NCBI GenBank assembly: GCA_945888375.1
Contig: CAMCZZ010000001.1
Span: 62,001-126,000 of the forward strand
Direction: 5' to 3'
DNA length: 64,000 nucleotides
Origin: Akkermansia muciniphila
GTDB taxonomy: Bacteria; Verrucomicrobiota; Verrucomicrobiia; Opitutales; Opitutaceae
Numbering within the stretch: position 1 is the stretch's first letter; the number at the start of each line of letters is the position of its first letter. Shown piece after piece: positions 40,839 through 50,205 of the stretch. A program made the translations under genes and the position numbers. A model generated the notes under the pieces. It saw only the letters and a list, made by a program, of their open reading frames with translations. It was not told the origin of the DNA and did not search any database.

Positions 40839-43705
40839 GGGGTGACGAGTTGGGCGAGGTGGGCGCGGGTGAGGACTACGGGGGGCGCGAACTTGGGCGA
40901 GCTCGCGTGGGTTTGAAGGCTGGTGAGGAGCTGGCGGTTCACCGGGTCTTCGGCGGTCGTAAGGTCGGAGGCGATGAGGAGCAGGCGGCCTTTGCCAACG
41001 CGGCACTCGATGGCGAGGGCGAGGGAGCGGCCGGTGAACCAGTCGTCGATCACGCGCACGATGGGTTTGAGCTCGGGCAGGCCGGTGAGCACAAGCGCGC
41101 CGCCGCGTTGCACCGGGTAGGCCCATTGCCAGTTGCTCCAGGCTTCGGTGGGGAATTGCGCGAGCGCGGGGTGGGCGGGGTCGGGTAGGAGGCCGAGGGT
41201 GTGGGGAGGCTGGCCGTTCGTCCAAAGGGTGTTCCAGAAGACGGGGGAGAAACCCATCTTCACGCCGCCGCGGACGGAGGCGGCGGGGACGGCGGCGAGG
41301 ACGGTGGCGCCGGCTTCGAGGGCGTCGAGCGTGGCGGCATCGAGGGCGCGGGTGACGGTGAGGCCGGCGGGCGTGGCGGGGGCGGCGTTGGCCACGGCCT
41401 GGGGGTAAAGCCAGAGGTCCCAATCGTTGGCGTAGGGGGTGCCGGCGAGGGTGACTTCGAGGCGGAGGCGGGCCGGGGCCAACGCGGCGTGGGCAGCGAG
41501 GGAGAGGGCGAGTTTGCCGAGGTGGGCGGGGCCGCCGACGGGGACGGCGACGGGGGGGAGTTGGCCGGAGGCGAGCACGCGGTCATCCGGGCCGAGGAGG
41601 CGCCAGGCGGGGGTGGCGGCGGGGAGATCGGCGGCGCCCCAGTGGGCGAGGTCGAGGTCGGCGGCGAGGGTGTCGCCGGGGGTGAAGACGCGCTTGGGGA
41701 GGCGGGCGAGGGGCACGGTCTCGGAGCAGAAGCGGCGATACTCGGCGGCGGTGATGTAGCCTTTTTCGTCCCAGAAGGGGTCGAGCACGCCAACGAGGGC
41801 GGTGCCCTGGCCGGGGAAGTCGTGGAGGTCGAGGAGGTGGAAGCCGGCCATGCCGGGGGTGCGGAGGGCGGACTCGATGTCTTCCTTGTAGCAAAGGGCC
41901 TGGAGTTTGCCGGAGGAGTGGAGGAAAGTGGGGGCGAGGTCGAGGAGGCCGGCGGCGATGAGGCGGTCGCGGAAGATCTCGAAGTTTTTCGCCTTCAGGT
42001 AGCCGGTGTATTTGGAGGTCTCGGCGAGGTTGGGGTAGACGCACCACTGGCCGATTTCGTGGGAGATGAGGGGTTGGTCGAACTGGGCGATGTAGTCGCG
42101 GTAGTCGGTGGTGGTCTCGGGGGGCTTGGCGTTGATGCGGGAGGTGAGGCCGGCGCCCCAGTGTTGGACGCGGGGTTTCCAGTCGATGAGGAACTGGCTG
42201 ACGGGGAGGTTGGGCCAGCCGGCGCCGACGGAGACGAGGTGGCGTTGGTCGAGGGCGCGGCGGCGGGTGGCCCAGTCGATGAGCCAGCGGACGTGGCGGG
42301 GGCCGTCGGGTTCGTTGCCGAGGACGAGGAAGACGAAGGACGGGTGGTTGCCGTATTCGCGGACGATGCGGGTGGTCTCGGCCTCGACCCACGCGTCGAC
42401 GGGGCGGTCGTCGCCGAGGGTGACGGATTGGTTGGGCCAGGCGGCGGCCTCGACGTGGAGGTAGAAGCCGAGCTCGTCAGCGGCCTGGAAGGCGGCGCGA
42501 GGCGGGCACCAGGAGTGGAAGCGCAGCATGTTCAGGCCGTGGGCGCGGGCGATGGTCATGAGGCGGCGCCACTCGGCGACGTCGGTGGGCGGGTGGCCGG
42601 TGCGGGGGAAGATGGCGCACTCGAGGGTGCCGCGGATGAAGATGGGGCGGCCGTTGATGAGAATGCGGCGGCCCTCGGCGCGGACTTCGCGGAGGCCGAA
42701 GGTAGTCTCGAAGGAGGAGCCGTCGGGCAGAGTGGCGACTAGGGTGTAGTGGGAGGGGGAAAACTCGTCCCAGGTGCGGGCCAAGGCACCGAGCGGATAC
42801 GAAGCGGAGAAGGCGTTGTCCTGGACCGTGGTTTCGACGGGGGGGAGGGCGACGGGCGCGGAGCCGTCGGCGGGGTGGAGGGTGGCCTGGAGGGTGACGC
42901 GCGGGGTGGTTTTGGCCTCGGCGGGGCCGGGGTTGAAGCCGGGGCCGGAGCCGGCGACGTAGCCGGTGATGCGGGCGGTGCGGGTGGCGAGGTCGGGGTG
43001 GACGTCGACGCGGTCGATCCAGGAGCGGGGGGTGGCGTGGAGGGCGAGGCGGCCGATGAGGCCGTTCCAGTTGCCCTGGGTGTGGTCGGAGACGGAGTGG
43101 GAGTTCTCGCCGAGGTCGATGCGACGGGTGTCGTTGTCGACGAGGATAGTCAGGAGGTGGCGGCCGGGTTTCACGCCGGAGAGTTCGTAGCGGTGGGGGG
43201 TGGAGAGGCTGTCGGAGCCTCCGAGGTCCTTTTCGCCGAGCCAGACACGGGTGAACCAGTGGGCGCGTTCGAGTTCAAGTTCGACGCGGCGTTTGCCCCA
43301 GGTGGCGGGGATCTCGATCTCGCGCTGATACCAAGCGCGGCCGGCGTAGTAGGTGTCGGGCTGGAGCCAGAAGGGGACTTTGAAGTTATCCGGTTGGCGG
43401 TAGGCGGCGTATTCGGGCTCGGTGAAAAAGGAGCGGTCGTTGATGGAGCAGGTCCAGGGGGTGTCGAGGCCGACGGGGTCGCCGAGGCGGATATCCTGGA
43501 TGGCGCCGGGGAGGGAGATGGGGGTGGCGTCGGCAAGGGGTTTGGCGAACCAGCGTTCGCGTTCCCCGGCGTTTGTGCGATCGAGGCGGACGCGCCACTC
43601 GCCGGCGAGGGACAGGGTGGCGGGGGCGAATTCGGCGGGGGCGGCGTCTAGGAGGGTGGGCATGAGGGCGAGGAGGGAGAGGGGGAGGAGGCGGGAGAAG
43701 TGCAT
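40835..43705 (-). CDS. secreted GH2-family glycoside hydrolase
   Basis: A 956-residue protein with a signal peptide (MHFSRLLPLSLLALMPTLLD). Domains in order: GH2 sugar-binding jelly roll (about 35-225, with EIEIPATWGKRRVELELERA), an immunoglobulin-like domain (about 230-340), a TIM barrel (about 345-650) and a long C-terminal beta region. The acid/base is Glu465 in LVLGNEPDG and the nucleophile Glu550 in LISHEIGQW. The substrate could be a beta-galactoside, glucuronide or other beta-glycoside. Longer reading upstream of 43,705 overlaps the GH51 gene and is shadow. It neighbours GH51 and GH105 genes on the same strand. Confidence 0.9.
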   Translation of the reverse strand: MHFSRLLPLSLLALMPTLLDAAPAEFAPATLSLAGEWRVRLDRTNAGERERWFAKPLADATPISLPGAIQDIRLGDPVGLDTPWTCSINDRSFFTEPEYAAYRQPDNFKVPFWLQPDTYYAGRAWYQREIEIPATWGKRRVELELERAHWFTRVWLGEKDLGGSDSLSTPHRYELSGVKPGRHLLTILVDNDTRRIDLGENSHSVSDHTQGNWNGLIGRLALHATPRSWIDRVDVHPDLATRTARITGYVAGSGPGFNPGPAEAKTTPRVTLQATLHPADGSAPVALPPVETTVQDNAFSASYPLGALARTWDEFSPSHYTLVATLPDGSSFETTFGLREVRAEGRRILINGRPIFIRGTLECAIFPRTGHPPTDVAEWRRLMTIARAHGLNMLRFHSWCPPRAAFQAADELGFYLHVEAAAWPNQSVTLGDDRPVDAWVEAETTRIVREYGNHPSFVFLVLGNEPDGPRHVRWLIDWATRRRALDQRHLVSVGAGWPNLPVSQFLIDWKPRVQHWGAGLTSRINAKPPETTTDYRDYIAQFDQPLISHEIGQWCVYPNLAETSKYTGYLKAKNFEIFRDRLIAAGLLDLAPTFLHSSGKLQALCYKEDIESALRTPGMAGFHLLDLHDFPGQGTALVGVLDPFWDEKGYITAAEYRRFCSETVPLARLPKRVFTPGDTLAADLDLAHWGAADLPAATPAWRLLGPDDRVLASGQLPPVAVPVGGPAHLGKLALSLAAHAALAPARLRLEVTLAGTPYANDWDLWLYPQAVANAAPATPAGLTVTRALDAATLDALEAGATVLAAVPAASVRGGVKMGFSPVFWNTLWTNGQPPHTLGLLPDPAHPALAQFPTEAWSNWQWAYPVQRGGALVLTGLPELKPIVRVIDDWFTGRSLALAIECRVGKGRLLLIASDLTTAEDPVNRQLLTSLQTHASSPKFAPPVVLTRAHLAQLVTP

Positions 43706-43734
43706 GGGGAAGCCGGCGAGGTGAATGGGGGCGC

Positions 43735-45732
43735 TTAATTTACAGGAAAGGAGAAGACGGCGATGCCAAGGGCGGGCACGGTGAGCGGTTGGGCGGGGTC
43801 GAGGGCGGAGGTTTCGACAATTTCGACGCGGCGTGGTTGGCCGGGGGTATTGTGCGCGTGCTCGTCGGTGGCGGCGATCAGCCAGCGGGTGCCCGGGCCG
43901 GAGGCGCGGCGGCCGGCGAGGGAGAGGGGGAGGGCGACGGTTTCGGCGGTGGGATTGACGATGCCGACGGTGAGGCTCTTGCCGTCGGAGCTGAGGGCGG
44001 CGGCGAGGTCGAGCGGGCCGAAGTCGGCGGAGAGTTTGAGCGGGATACTGCCGAAGCGGGTGCGGTAGAGCTGCAGGACCAGCCCGGTGGTTTCCAGCTC
44101 GGCGGCAGTCTTGGTGGTCTTGATGGCGCCGATGACGTTCACCGTCTGGGCGTAGTGGGCCATCTGGATGATGTCGCTCTGGCGGAAAAACTCGTGGAGG
44201 CCGATGGCGGTGCCGAGGGCGTCGGCCTGGTCGTAGCTGCATCCAAGTTCTCCATACACGTAGTCGCGGTGCCAATAGTTCCACTCGTCCATGGCGATGG
44301 GGATGACGCGGCCTTTGAGGTGGGGCAGGGAGGCCTGGAGGGTGCGGTGGCCCTCGGCCTTGTGGCGGATGGTTTTGGCGAGGCGGCCGACGTGGTCGGC
44401 CAGCGGGGCGCGGCCTTCCTGGGTCCAGGGCAGGCGGCCTTCGTAGAAGTGTTCGGAGATCATCTCCATGTGATCGGCGCAGGCGAGCAGCATGCCGTGG
44501 GACCATTTGTGACCGCTTTTGACCTGAGCGGGGTCGTGGGCGGTGTTCATGCCGTCGAGATCGCCGACGCCGACGAGGATGAGGGGCAGTTCGGGGGAGG
44601 CGCGGCGCATGGCGGTGGCGACCTCGTTGTGTTTGATGGTGTAGTGGGCGAGCTGCATGAAGCCGAGCTGCCAGGGGCCGAACATCTCGTTGCCGACGCA
44701 CCAGTATTTCACGCCGTAGGGTGTGGCGTAGCCGTTTTTCGCCCGCCAGGCGCCGGCTCCGTGAACGTGGGAGGCATTAGCGTATTCGACCCACTGGGCG
44801 GCGGAGTAGGCATCGCCGAAGCCGGTGTTGACCGCGATCATGGGTTCGGTGCCGAGGGTGCGGCAGAAGGCGAGGAATTCGTCGGTGCCGAAGTCGTTGT
44901 GCTCGACGCCGGTCCACGCGGGGTTTTTGCGCGGAGGGCGGCGGTCGCGATCGCCGATGCCATCGCGCCAGTCGTAGCCGGAGACGAAGTTGCCGCCGGG
45001 CCAGCGGTAGATGGGGCTGTCGAGCTGTTTGAGCAGGGCGAGGGTGTCGCGACGCAGGCCGTTGACGTGGTCGGCGGGCATGAGGGAGACGGTGCCGATG
45101 AGCACGTCTCCGGAGGTGGCGCGGAGGGTGAGGGTGGCTTTTTCGGTGGCGGCGGTCGGGGTGAAGCGGAGGGGGTGTTGAGTATAGTCGCCGACGGGGG
45201 CGTCTAGGAGGGTGGTGGTGCGTTGGTCGGGGGCGTCGCCCCAGGCGAAGGTGACTTCCAGGGTGGCGGGTTGGGAGGTAGCGGGCCGAAACCAGACGTG
45301 GCCCTCGACATCCATGTCGGCGCGGGTGGCGAGGTCGTGCTGGCGGATGGCGGTGCCGCCGGAGAGGCGTGGGGAATGTTCGCCGACGAAGACGAGGGGG
45401 CGGTCCTTGACCATGGTGACCCCGGAGGCCACGCCGATGATCTGCCAGGGGGAGGCGCCGACCACGGGGAAGGGCGTGTCCTGAAGGCTGACGTAGGGGG
45501 CGTAGTCAGCGGTCACGGGGAAGTAGAATTTCCGGTCCTCGAGCATCTCGGCCCAGATGCCGCCGTAGATGCAGCGGCCGAGGTGTTCGATGAACTGGCC
45601 GTAGATGAAGGGATTGATCGGCGCGCCGGTCTGGCGGGCGTCGAGCGCGAGCGAAGGGGCGGCGGAGAGGGTGGCGGGCATAAGCGCGAGAAGGGCAGGC
45701 AGCAGGCGGCGGAGGAGGCGGGGGAGGCGCAT
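43735..45732 (-). CDS. secreted GH51 alpha-L-arabinofuranosidase
   Basis: A 665-residue protein with a signal peptide (MRLPRLLRRLLPALLALMPA, cleaved near SAAP). The N-terminal part has the GH51 hallmark PINPFIYGQFIEHLGRCIYG. A carbohydrate-binding insert follows (about 75-220), then the TIM barrel with acid/base Glu349 in CVGNEMFGPW and nucleophile Glu483 in AMDEWNYW. The C-terminal beta domain ends ALGIAVFSFPVN. It releases arabinose from arabinoxylan or pectic side chains. The GH2 start lies 29 nt downstream, so they probably share a transcript. Confidence 0.93.
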   Translation of the reverse strand: MRLPRLLRRLLPALLALMPATLSAAPSLALDARQTGAPINPFIYGQFIEHLGRCIYGGIWAEMLEDRKFYFPVTADYAPYVSLQDTPFPVVGASPWQIIGVASGVTMVKDRPLVFVGEHSPRLSGGTAIRQHDLATRADMDVEGHVWFRPATSQPATLEVTFAWGDAPDQRTTTLLDAPVGDYTQHPLRFTPTAATEKATLTLRATSGDVLIGTVSLMPADHVNGLRRDTLALLKQLDSPIYRWPGGNFVSGYDWRDGIGDRDRRPPRKNPAWTGVEHNDFGTDEFLAFCRTLGTEPMIAVNTGFGDAYSAAQWVEYANASHVHGAGAWRAKNGYATPYGVKYWCVGNEMFGPWQLGFMQLAHYTIKHNEVATAMRRASPELPLILVGVGDLDGMNTAHDPAQVKSGHKWSHGMLLACADHMEMISEHFYEGRLPWTQEGRAPLADHVGRLAKTIRHKAEGHRTLQASLPHLKGRVIPIAMDEWNYWHRDYVYGELGCSYDQADALGTAIGLHEFFRQSDIIQMAHYAQTVNVIGAIKTTKTAAELETTGLVLQLYRTRFGSIPLKLSADFGPLDLAAALSSDGKSLTVGIVNPTAETVALPLSLAGRRASGPGTRWLIAATDEHAHNTPGQPRRVEIVETSALDPAQPLTVPALGIAVFSFPVN

Positions 45733-45846
45733 GGGGAAAGTTGGAGGGCGTAATCTAAGTTATGGCTGAAACCTCGCTGTTTTTGGAGAGCGGGGCGGAG
45801 GTCTTGGGCGGCACCCAGGGTGGGGGTGCTGCCCGGACTTTCGGTA

Positions 45847-48342
45847 TCAGGGGTTGTTATACACTGGGGTGGGGCGGCCGGTGGCGAGCGCGTGGACCTC
45901 GCTGCCGGCGAGGAGGAAGGCGCCGACGCCGAAGGCATCGGTGTGGGAGGGATCGAAGGAGGTCGGGGCGACGCCGATGGGTTGGATGTGTTCGACCTTG
46001 CCGTCGGCGCGGACGCAGGCGGCGAGGGCGTTCCAAGCGCGGCGGACGGCGGGCTCGGTGGCGGCGCGGTCGAGGAGGTTGTGGTTGATGCCCCAGGCGA
46101 GGGCGTAGGTGAAGAACGCGCTACCGCTGACCTCGATGGCGCGGTGGGCGTCGGCGTCGAGCAGGCCGGGGCGCCAGAGTCCGTCGGGTTGCTGGGCGGC
46201 GAGGCCGGCGGCCATCATCTGGCGGTAAAGGGCGACGTAGCGGGGGTAGTCGGCGTGGTCGCGGGGGAAGCGGGCCAGCACGCGGGCGAGGCCGGCGACG
46301 ACCCAGCCGTTGCCGCGGGACCAATAGAGGCGGCGGCCGTTGGGTTCGCGGAGATCCAGGAAACTCTGGTCACGGGCGAAGAGACCGTCGGAGGGGACGT
46401 AGAGAAAATCGGTGGTGGCCCACCATTCGCGGTTGGCGAATTCTAGGTGGCGCGGATCGCCGGTGAGGAGGTGGGCGTCGAGCCAGGAGGCGGGGGCCAT
46501 GAAGAGGGCGTCGCACCAGGACCAGCGGTCGAGGACATTCGGGGTGCCCCAGTCAAGGAGGGCGGGGGAGGGTTTGGCGAGGAGGCGCTCGAAGAGGGCG
46601 AGCGAGGGGCCCATGAGACGTTTATCGCCGGTGCGGCGTTGGAGTTCCGCGTAGGCCTGGGTGACGGCGTAGTCGTCGGCGTGGTAGTCGCGGGGGGCGG
46701 GTTTCCACTCGAATTTCTCGAAAAGGGCGGCGAGGGCTTGGCTGAAGCGCGGAGAGGCGGAGAGGCGGGCGACCTCAAGGGCGCCGATGTAGAACGGGGC
46801 GATTTCCCAGCCGCGCGGGTCGCGCTTATAGGGGGCGGCGAGTTGCCAGTCGGTCGCGCGCTCGAGGAGAGCGAGGATGGAAGCGGGGTCGAGCGGGCGG
46901 GCGAGGGTGCCGGCAGGAGGGACGGGCAGGCGGGGGGCCGAGGCGTTGGCGGCGCGGTCGTGGGAAAGGGAATGGAGGAAGGGGCTCCAGATGAGGCTGG
47001 CCACGGGGGCGGGGGCGGTAACGGCGGGATTGCGGTCGTCGCCGTCGCGTTGCTCGACCTTTTGAACGAGGAAGTGGATCTGGCGCATCCGGCGCCATTG
47101 TTCGGGGTCGAAGGCGGGCTCCCAGGCACCGAGGGAATCGGCGGTGAGGTCGGCGAGGGACCAGATGGGGGAGGGGGCTTCGATGTCCGCACAGGTGGCG
47201 ATAACGGCGCGGCCGTCGCGTTCGTCGTCGCGGTAGACCAGGTGGGCGGACGATTTGGCGCGCCAGGGCTGTTTGGAGACAAGGATCGAGCGAGAGAGAG
47301 GCGGGCGTCTGGTAGCGGTCCCGGCAAGGGTGAAGGGGGTGGTGCGGCGGGTGATGGTTTGGACTGACCAGGCTTTACCGTCGTGGCGCACGAGGTGGTA
47401 TTGGGGAATGTCGGTGCCGGCGGGGGCCCAGTAGTTGGCGATGAGGGGACGGCCCTGGCTGTCGGCTGAGACGGTGGGCGGGTTCATGAGGCTGCGGCCG
47501 GGGGGGATGCGGAGGGCGTAGTCGGCGGCGGCGGCGGTGAGGGGAATGGTGAGGGGGCCGCCAGTGGTGTTGACCCAAGTGAGGCCTTCATCGTTGGAGC
47601 GAGCGTAGGCGAGGTCGTGGTTGGTGGCGACGTCGGGAGAGGATCGCCAGACCCAGGCGAGGTGGAGCGAGCCGCGGCGGTCGTAGTGGAAAGAGGGATA
47701 GGCGCTGCGGGCGCCTTCGCCGTCGATGAGCTTGTCGTGGACGCGGGTCCAGGTGGTGGCAGCGGTGGAGTAGCGGTTGAGGACTAGGTTGCCGCGACCG
47801 GAGCGGCCGTCGCGGTAGAAAAAGAGGAGATCACCGCTCTTGAGCCGGATAAAAGCGGGGTAGGTGACGCTGGACTCTTCTCGGCCTAGCATGGGGGCGC
47901 GGGGGCCGAGTTCGAGGGAGCCAGGGGCGTTGGCGCGGGCGTAGTTGAGGGTGTTGCCGTGGTGGTCCCAGGCGACGTGGAGGGTGCCGCCGCCGTCGAC
48001 GACAAGGGTGGGGGAGTTGTGGGCGTCGGCGACGCGGCCGGTGTATTGGGTGCGGCGGGTCTCCCAGTGGTCGGAGCCGAGCGCGCGACGCGCGAGGACG
48101 AGGGTGGCGTCGGCGGCGTAGAAGGCGGCGTATTGGACGCCGAGGTGGGTGAAGAGGCTGTGTTGGAGGCCGGCCCCCATGTTGATGGAGGAGCCGGCGA
48201 AGCCATCGCCGGCGATGGGGAGAATGCGGGTAGATGCGATATCGACGAGATGGATACCGGGATCGGCGGCGAGGGCGCGCGGCAGGGCGCACGCCAGGAG
48301 GGCGAGGGTGGAGGCGAGAAGAGTCAGGCGGAGGGAATGCAT
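45847..48342 (-). CDS. secreted fusion of BNR_4 domain and GH105 unsaturated glycuronyl hydrolase
   Basis: An 831-residue protein with a signal peptide (MHSLRLTLLASTLALLACAL, then PRALAAD). Residues of about 40-450 form a BNR_4-type beta-propeller (SPTLVVDGGGTLHVAWDHHG; YDRRGSLHLAWVW; IANYWAPAGTDIPQYHLV) as in some polysaccharide lyases. Residues of about 480-820 are GH105: RRTGDKRLMG, WSWCDALFMAPASW with the likely catalytic Asp, and RLYWSRGNGWVVAGL. The two would cleave a glycuronan and then remove the unsaturated uronic acid, as in ulvan or rhamnogalacturonan breakdown. Whether the propeller is a lyase or a binding domain is not decided. Confidence 0.87.
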   Translation of the reverse strand: MHSLRLTLLASTLALLACALPRALAADPGIHLVDIASTRILPIAGDGFAGSSINMGAGLQHSLFTHLGVQYAAFYAADATLVLARRALGSDHWETRRTQYTGRVADAHNSPTLVVDGGGTLHVAWDHHGNTLNYARANAPGSLELGPRAPMLGREESSVTYPAFIRLKSGDLLFFYRDGRSGRGNLVLNRYSTAATTWTRVHDKLIDGEGARSAYPSFHYDRRGSLHLAWVWRSSPDVATNHDLAYARSNDEGLTWVNTTGGPLTIPLTAAAADYALRIPPGRSLMNPPTVSADSQGRPLIANYWAPAGTDIPQYHLVRHDGKAWSVQTITRRTTPFTLAGTATRRPPLSRSILVSKQPWRAKSSAHLVYRDDERDGRAVIATCADIEAPSPIWSLADLTADSLGAWEPAFDPEQWRRMRQIHFLVQKVEQRDGDDRNPAVTAPAPVASLIWSPFLHSLSHDRAANASAPRLPVPPAGTLARPLDPASILALLERATDWQLAAPYKRDPRGWEIAPFYIGALEVARLSASPRFSQALAALFEKFEWKPAPRDYHADDYAVTQAYAELQRRTGDKRLMGPSLALFERLLAKPSPALLDWGTPNVLDRWSWCDALFMAPASWLDAHLLTGDPRHLEFANREWWATTDFLYVPSDGLFARDQSFLDLREPNGRRLYWSRGNGWVVAGLARVLARFPRDHADYPRYVALYRQMMAAGLAAQQPDGLWRPGLLDADAHRAIEVSGSAFFTYALAWGINHNLLDRAATEPAVRRAWNALAACVRADGKVEHIQPIGVAPTSFDPSHTDAFGVGAFLLAGSEVHALATGRPTPVYNNP

Positions 48343-48373
48343 GGCTAGTGAAACAGAAAAAAGACAGATGGAT

Positions 48374-49231
48374 TCAGGGGATGGAGGAGGTGAGATCGGG
48401 GCCGAGAGTGAGGCGGCCGGATGGAGGCAGGGTAACGGAGATGGTGTGGTCGCCGAGGCGGACGGGGGTGCTGGCTCCGGAGGGGCCGCGTAGGGTGGCG
48501 GTGGTGAGGCGGCCGTCGGCCCAGGCGAGGTCCACGGTGAAGCCGCCGCGGGCGCGGAGGCCGCGCAGGGCGCCTGCGGGCCAGGCGGCGGGGAGGGCGG
48601 GGGTGAAGCGTTCGGAGCGGTCGAGGGCGACGTCGAGGGTGAGGGCGCCGGGGCGGTCGGCGGTGAGGCGAGTGACAATGGCCTGGCCGGGCGCGGAGAC
48701 GAAGTGCTCGCGGGTGAAACGCACGCCGTCGCGGACGTAGGTGACGGTGGCGAGGGCGGAGGGTAGATCGAGCTGGCGGTGGTAGTCGGTGGCGGGCGGA
48801 GAGCCCGCAGCCGAGGAGGGGAAGAAGAGGCGGAGGGTGCCGAGGGTCTGGTAGCAGCCGAAGGGGGCGTTGGCGGCTTTGGCGTGGGCGGAGCCGAGGC
48901 CGGCGCTAGTGAAGTGTTGGTTGACCAGTTTTTCGGCCTCGGCGTTTTTGCCTTCGAGGAGAAGGCGGCGGATCTCGGGAAGGGCGCGGTGGGCGTCTGG
49001 GCGGTCGGCCGCCGGGTCGATCGAACCAGACCAGACGGAGCTTTCGTTCAGGACGATGCGCTCCTCGTCTACGCCGCCGAAGACCATGGCGCCGAGGCGG
49101 CCGTCGCCGAGCGGGAACGAGGCGGTGAAGTGGCGGGCGGGGGCGTCGAACCAGAGGGCGTGGGCGGGGTCGGGGGAGGGGGTGGCAGCGGCCAAGGAAA
49201 GAGAAAGGGGGAGGAGGAGTAATTGGCGCAT
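48374..49231 (-). pseudogene. GH95 alpha-L-fucosidase remnant lacking the catalytic barrel
   Basis: An intact 285-codon frame with a signal peptide (MRQLLLLPLSLSLAAATPSP). Residues 25-203 are the N-terminal GH95 domain (LWFDAPARHFTASFPLGDGR; ERIVLNESSVWSGS). At about residue 205-215 the sequence passes directly to the extreme C-terminus of the family (PALPAAWPAGALRGLRARGG, FTVDLAWADGRL). The complete (alpha/alpha)6 catalytic barrel, some 450-500 residues in normal members of about 750-800 residues, is missing without any frame change. The product cannot hydrolyse fucosides. It might still bind sugar, or be decaying. Confidence 0.75.
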
Positions 49232-49246
49232 GGCGTCGGCCGGCGG

Positions 49247-49327
49247 TCAGGGGGTGAGGATGGCTCGGTAGCTGTAGGGAGGGAGGGTGAGCGGTCCGGG
49301 GGCGATGGGGGCTTGGGTGAGGGCGTC
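49247..49327 (-). pseudogene. C-terminal fragment of a glycoside hydrolase
   Basis: Twenty-six codons before a stop read DALTQAPIAPGPLTLPPYSY and RAILTP. The L-P-P-Y-S-Y ending is typical of the C-terminal beta domain of arabinofuranosidases and related hydrolases. No upstream coding part remains because the HAD gene occupies it. It is probably the scar of a deletion, like the neighbouring GH95 remnant. Confidence 0.5.
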
Positions 49328-50045
49328 AGGCGAGATTGGCGACGAGCGAGGGGAGCTCGCGTAATGATTCGAGCGTAAAGAAGCGGCCGGGGGCCTCGGG
49401 CGGGGCGGCGAGGCGTTCGTGTTCCCAGGTCAGGTGGTAGGGGATGTGGGCGGCGAGGCCGCCGAGGCGCAGGATGGGGGCTATGTCGGATTTCAGGGAG
49501 TTGCCGATCATCAGGAAACGCGTCGGGTCTAGGCCGTAGCGGGCGAGCACGCGGCGGTAGGTGGCGTCGTCTTTTTCGGATACGACTTCGGTGGCGAGAA
49601 AGTGGGGGGCGAGGCCGGATTCGGCGATTTTGCGTTCCTGGTGCTGGAGGTCGCCTTTGGTGATGAGGATCATGCGGTGTCCGGAGGCGGCGAGGCTGGT
49701 GAGGACGTCGGGCACGGCGTCGAGCAGTTCGACGGGGTGGGCGAGGATCTCGCGGCCGAGCGCGATGAGTTCGCGGAGCTCGGCGGGCGAGACACGGCCG
49801 GCGGTCAACTCGATGGCGGTCTCGATGGCGGAGAGGGTGAAGCCCTTGGCGCCATAGCCGTAGAGGGGGAGGTTACGCAACTCGGTGGCATAGAGGGCGC
49901 GATCGACGGTGGCGGCGTCGTGGTGGGCGGCTAGAAGGGCGTGGAACTTCGCGTGGGCGGCGGAGAACAGGCCCTCGTTGTGCCAGAGGGTGTCGTCGGC
50001 GTCGAAGCCAAGGGCGAGGGGCGCGGGCGTGGCGGCGGTGGGCAT
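49326..50045 (-). CDS. HAD-superfamily hydrolase (phosphatase)
   Basis: A 239-residue haloacid-dehalogenase-like protein. Motif I is LGFDADDTLW, motif II ILITKGD, motif III the Lys/Arg region and motif IV MIGNSLKSDI. A helical cap follows motif I. Members of this C1-capped group dephosphorylate small metabolites or proteins. The substrate is not predictable. ATG 50,045 or GTG 50,063 may be the start. It is transcribed in the same direction as the hydrolase cluster but seems unrelated. Confidence 0.85.
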   Translation of the reverse strand: MPTAATPAPLALGFDADDTLWHNEGLFSAAHAKFHALLAAHHDAATVDRALYATELRNLPLYGYGAKGFTLSAIETAIELTAGRVSPAELRELIALGREILAHPVELLDAVPDVLTSLAASGHRMILITKGDLQHQERKIAESGLAPHFLATEVVSEKDDATYRRVLARYGLDPTRFLMIGNSLKSDIAPILRLGGLAAHIPYHLTWEHERLAAPPEAPGRFFTLESLRELPSLVANLA

Positions 50046-50060
50046 TTCCGGAGAATCACC

Positions 50061-50090
50061 CACGAAAAGACACGAAAGGGCACGAAAAGA
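50061..50090. repeat. three 10-bp tandem repeats, CACGAAARGR
   Basis: cacgaaaaga, cacgaaaggg and cacgaaaaga follow one another exactly at 10-bp intervals in the gap between the HAD gene and the AraC gene. A single related CCACGAAAC lies before the methionine synthase gene (about 63,216). Confidence 0.8.
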
Positions 50091-50205
50091 AAGTCAGGGC
50101 AGGGGGGGCGATGAGCAGGAAAGTTCAACTAAAACAGGGGAAAAGTCGCTAAGGGTTCGCAATCCCGGTGACGCCGGCGTTACGAGTCAGGTTTAAGTTC
50201 ACCCC

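Noticed and set aside
41201-42742. A 513-codon plus-strand frame antisense to the GH2 gene
   Set aside because: It is a low-complexity Gly/Glu/Ala/Val product with no domain, mirrored from the GH2 coding strand.
43706-44701. Upstream extension of the GH2 frame
   Set aside because: The extension lies inside the GH51 gene in another frame and is Arg/Pro-rich. A signal peptide begins at 43,705, so that is the start.
43789-45207. A 472-codon plus-strand frame antisense to GH51
   Set aside because: It is Gly/Val/Ala/Glu-rich antisense shadow sequence. GH51 motifs on the minus strand are unambiguous.
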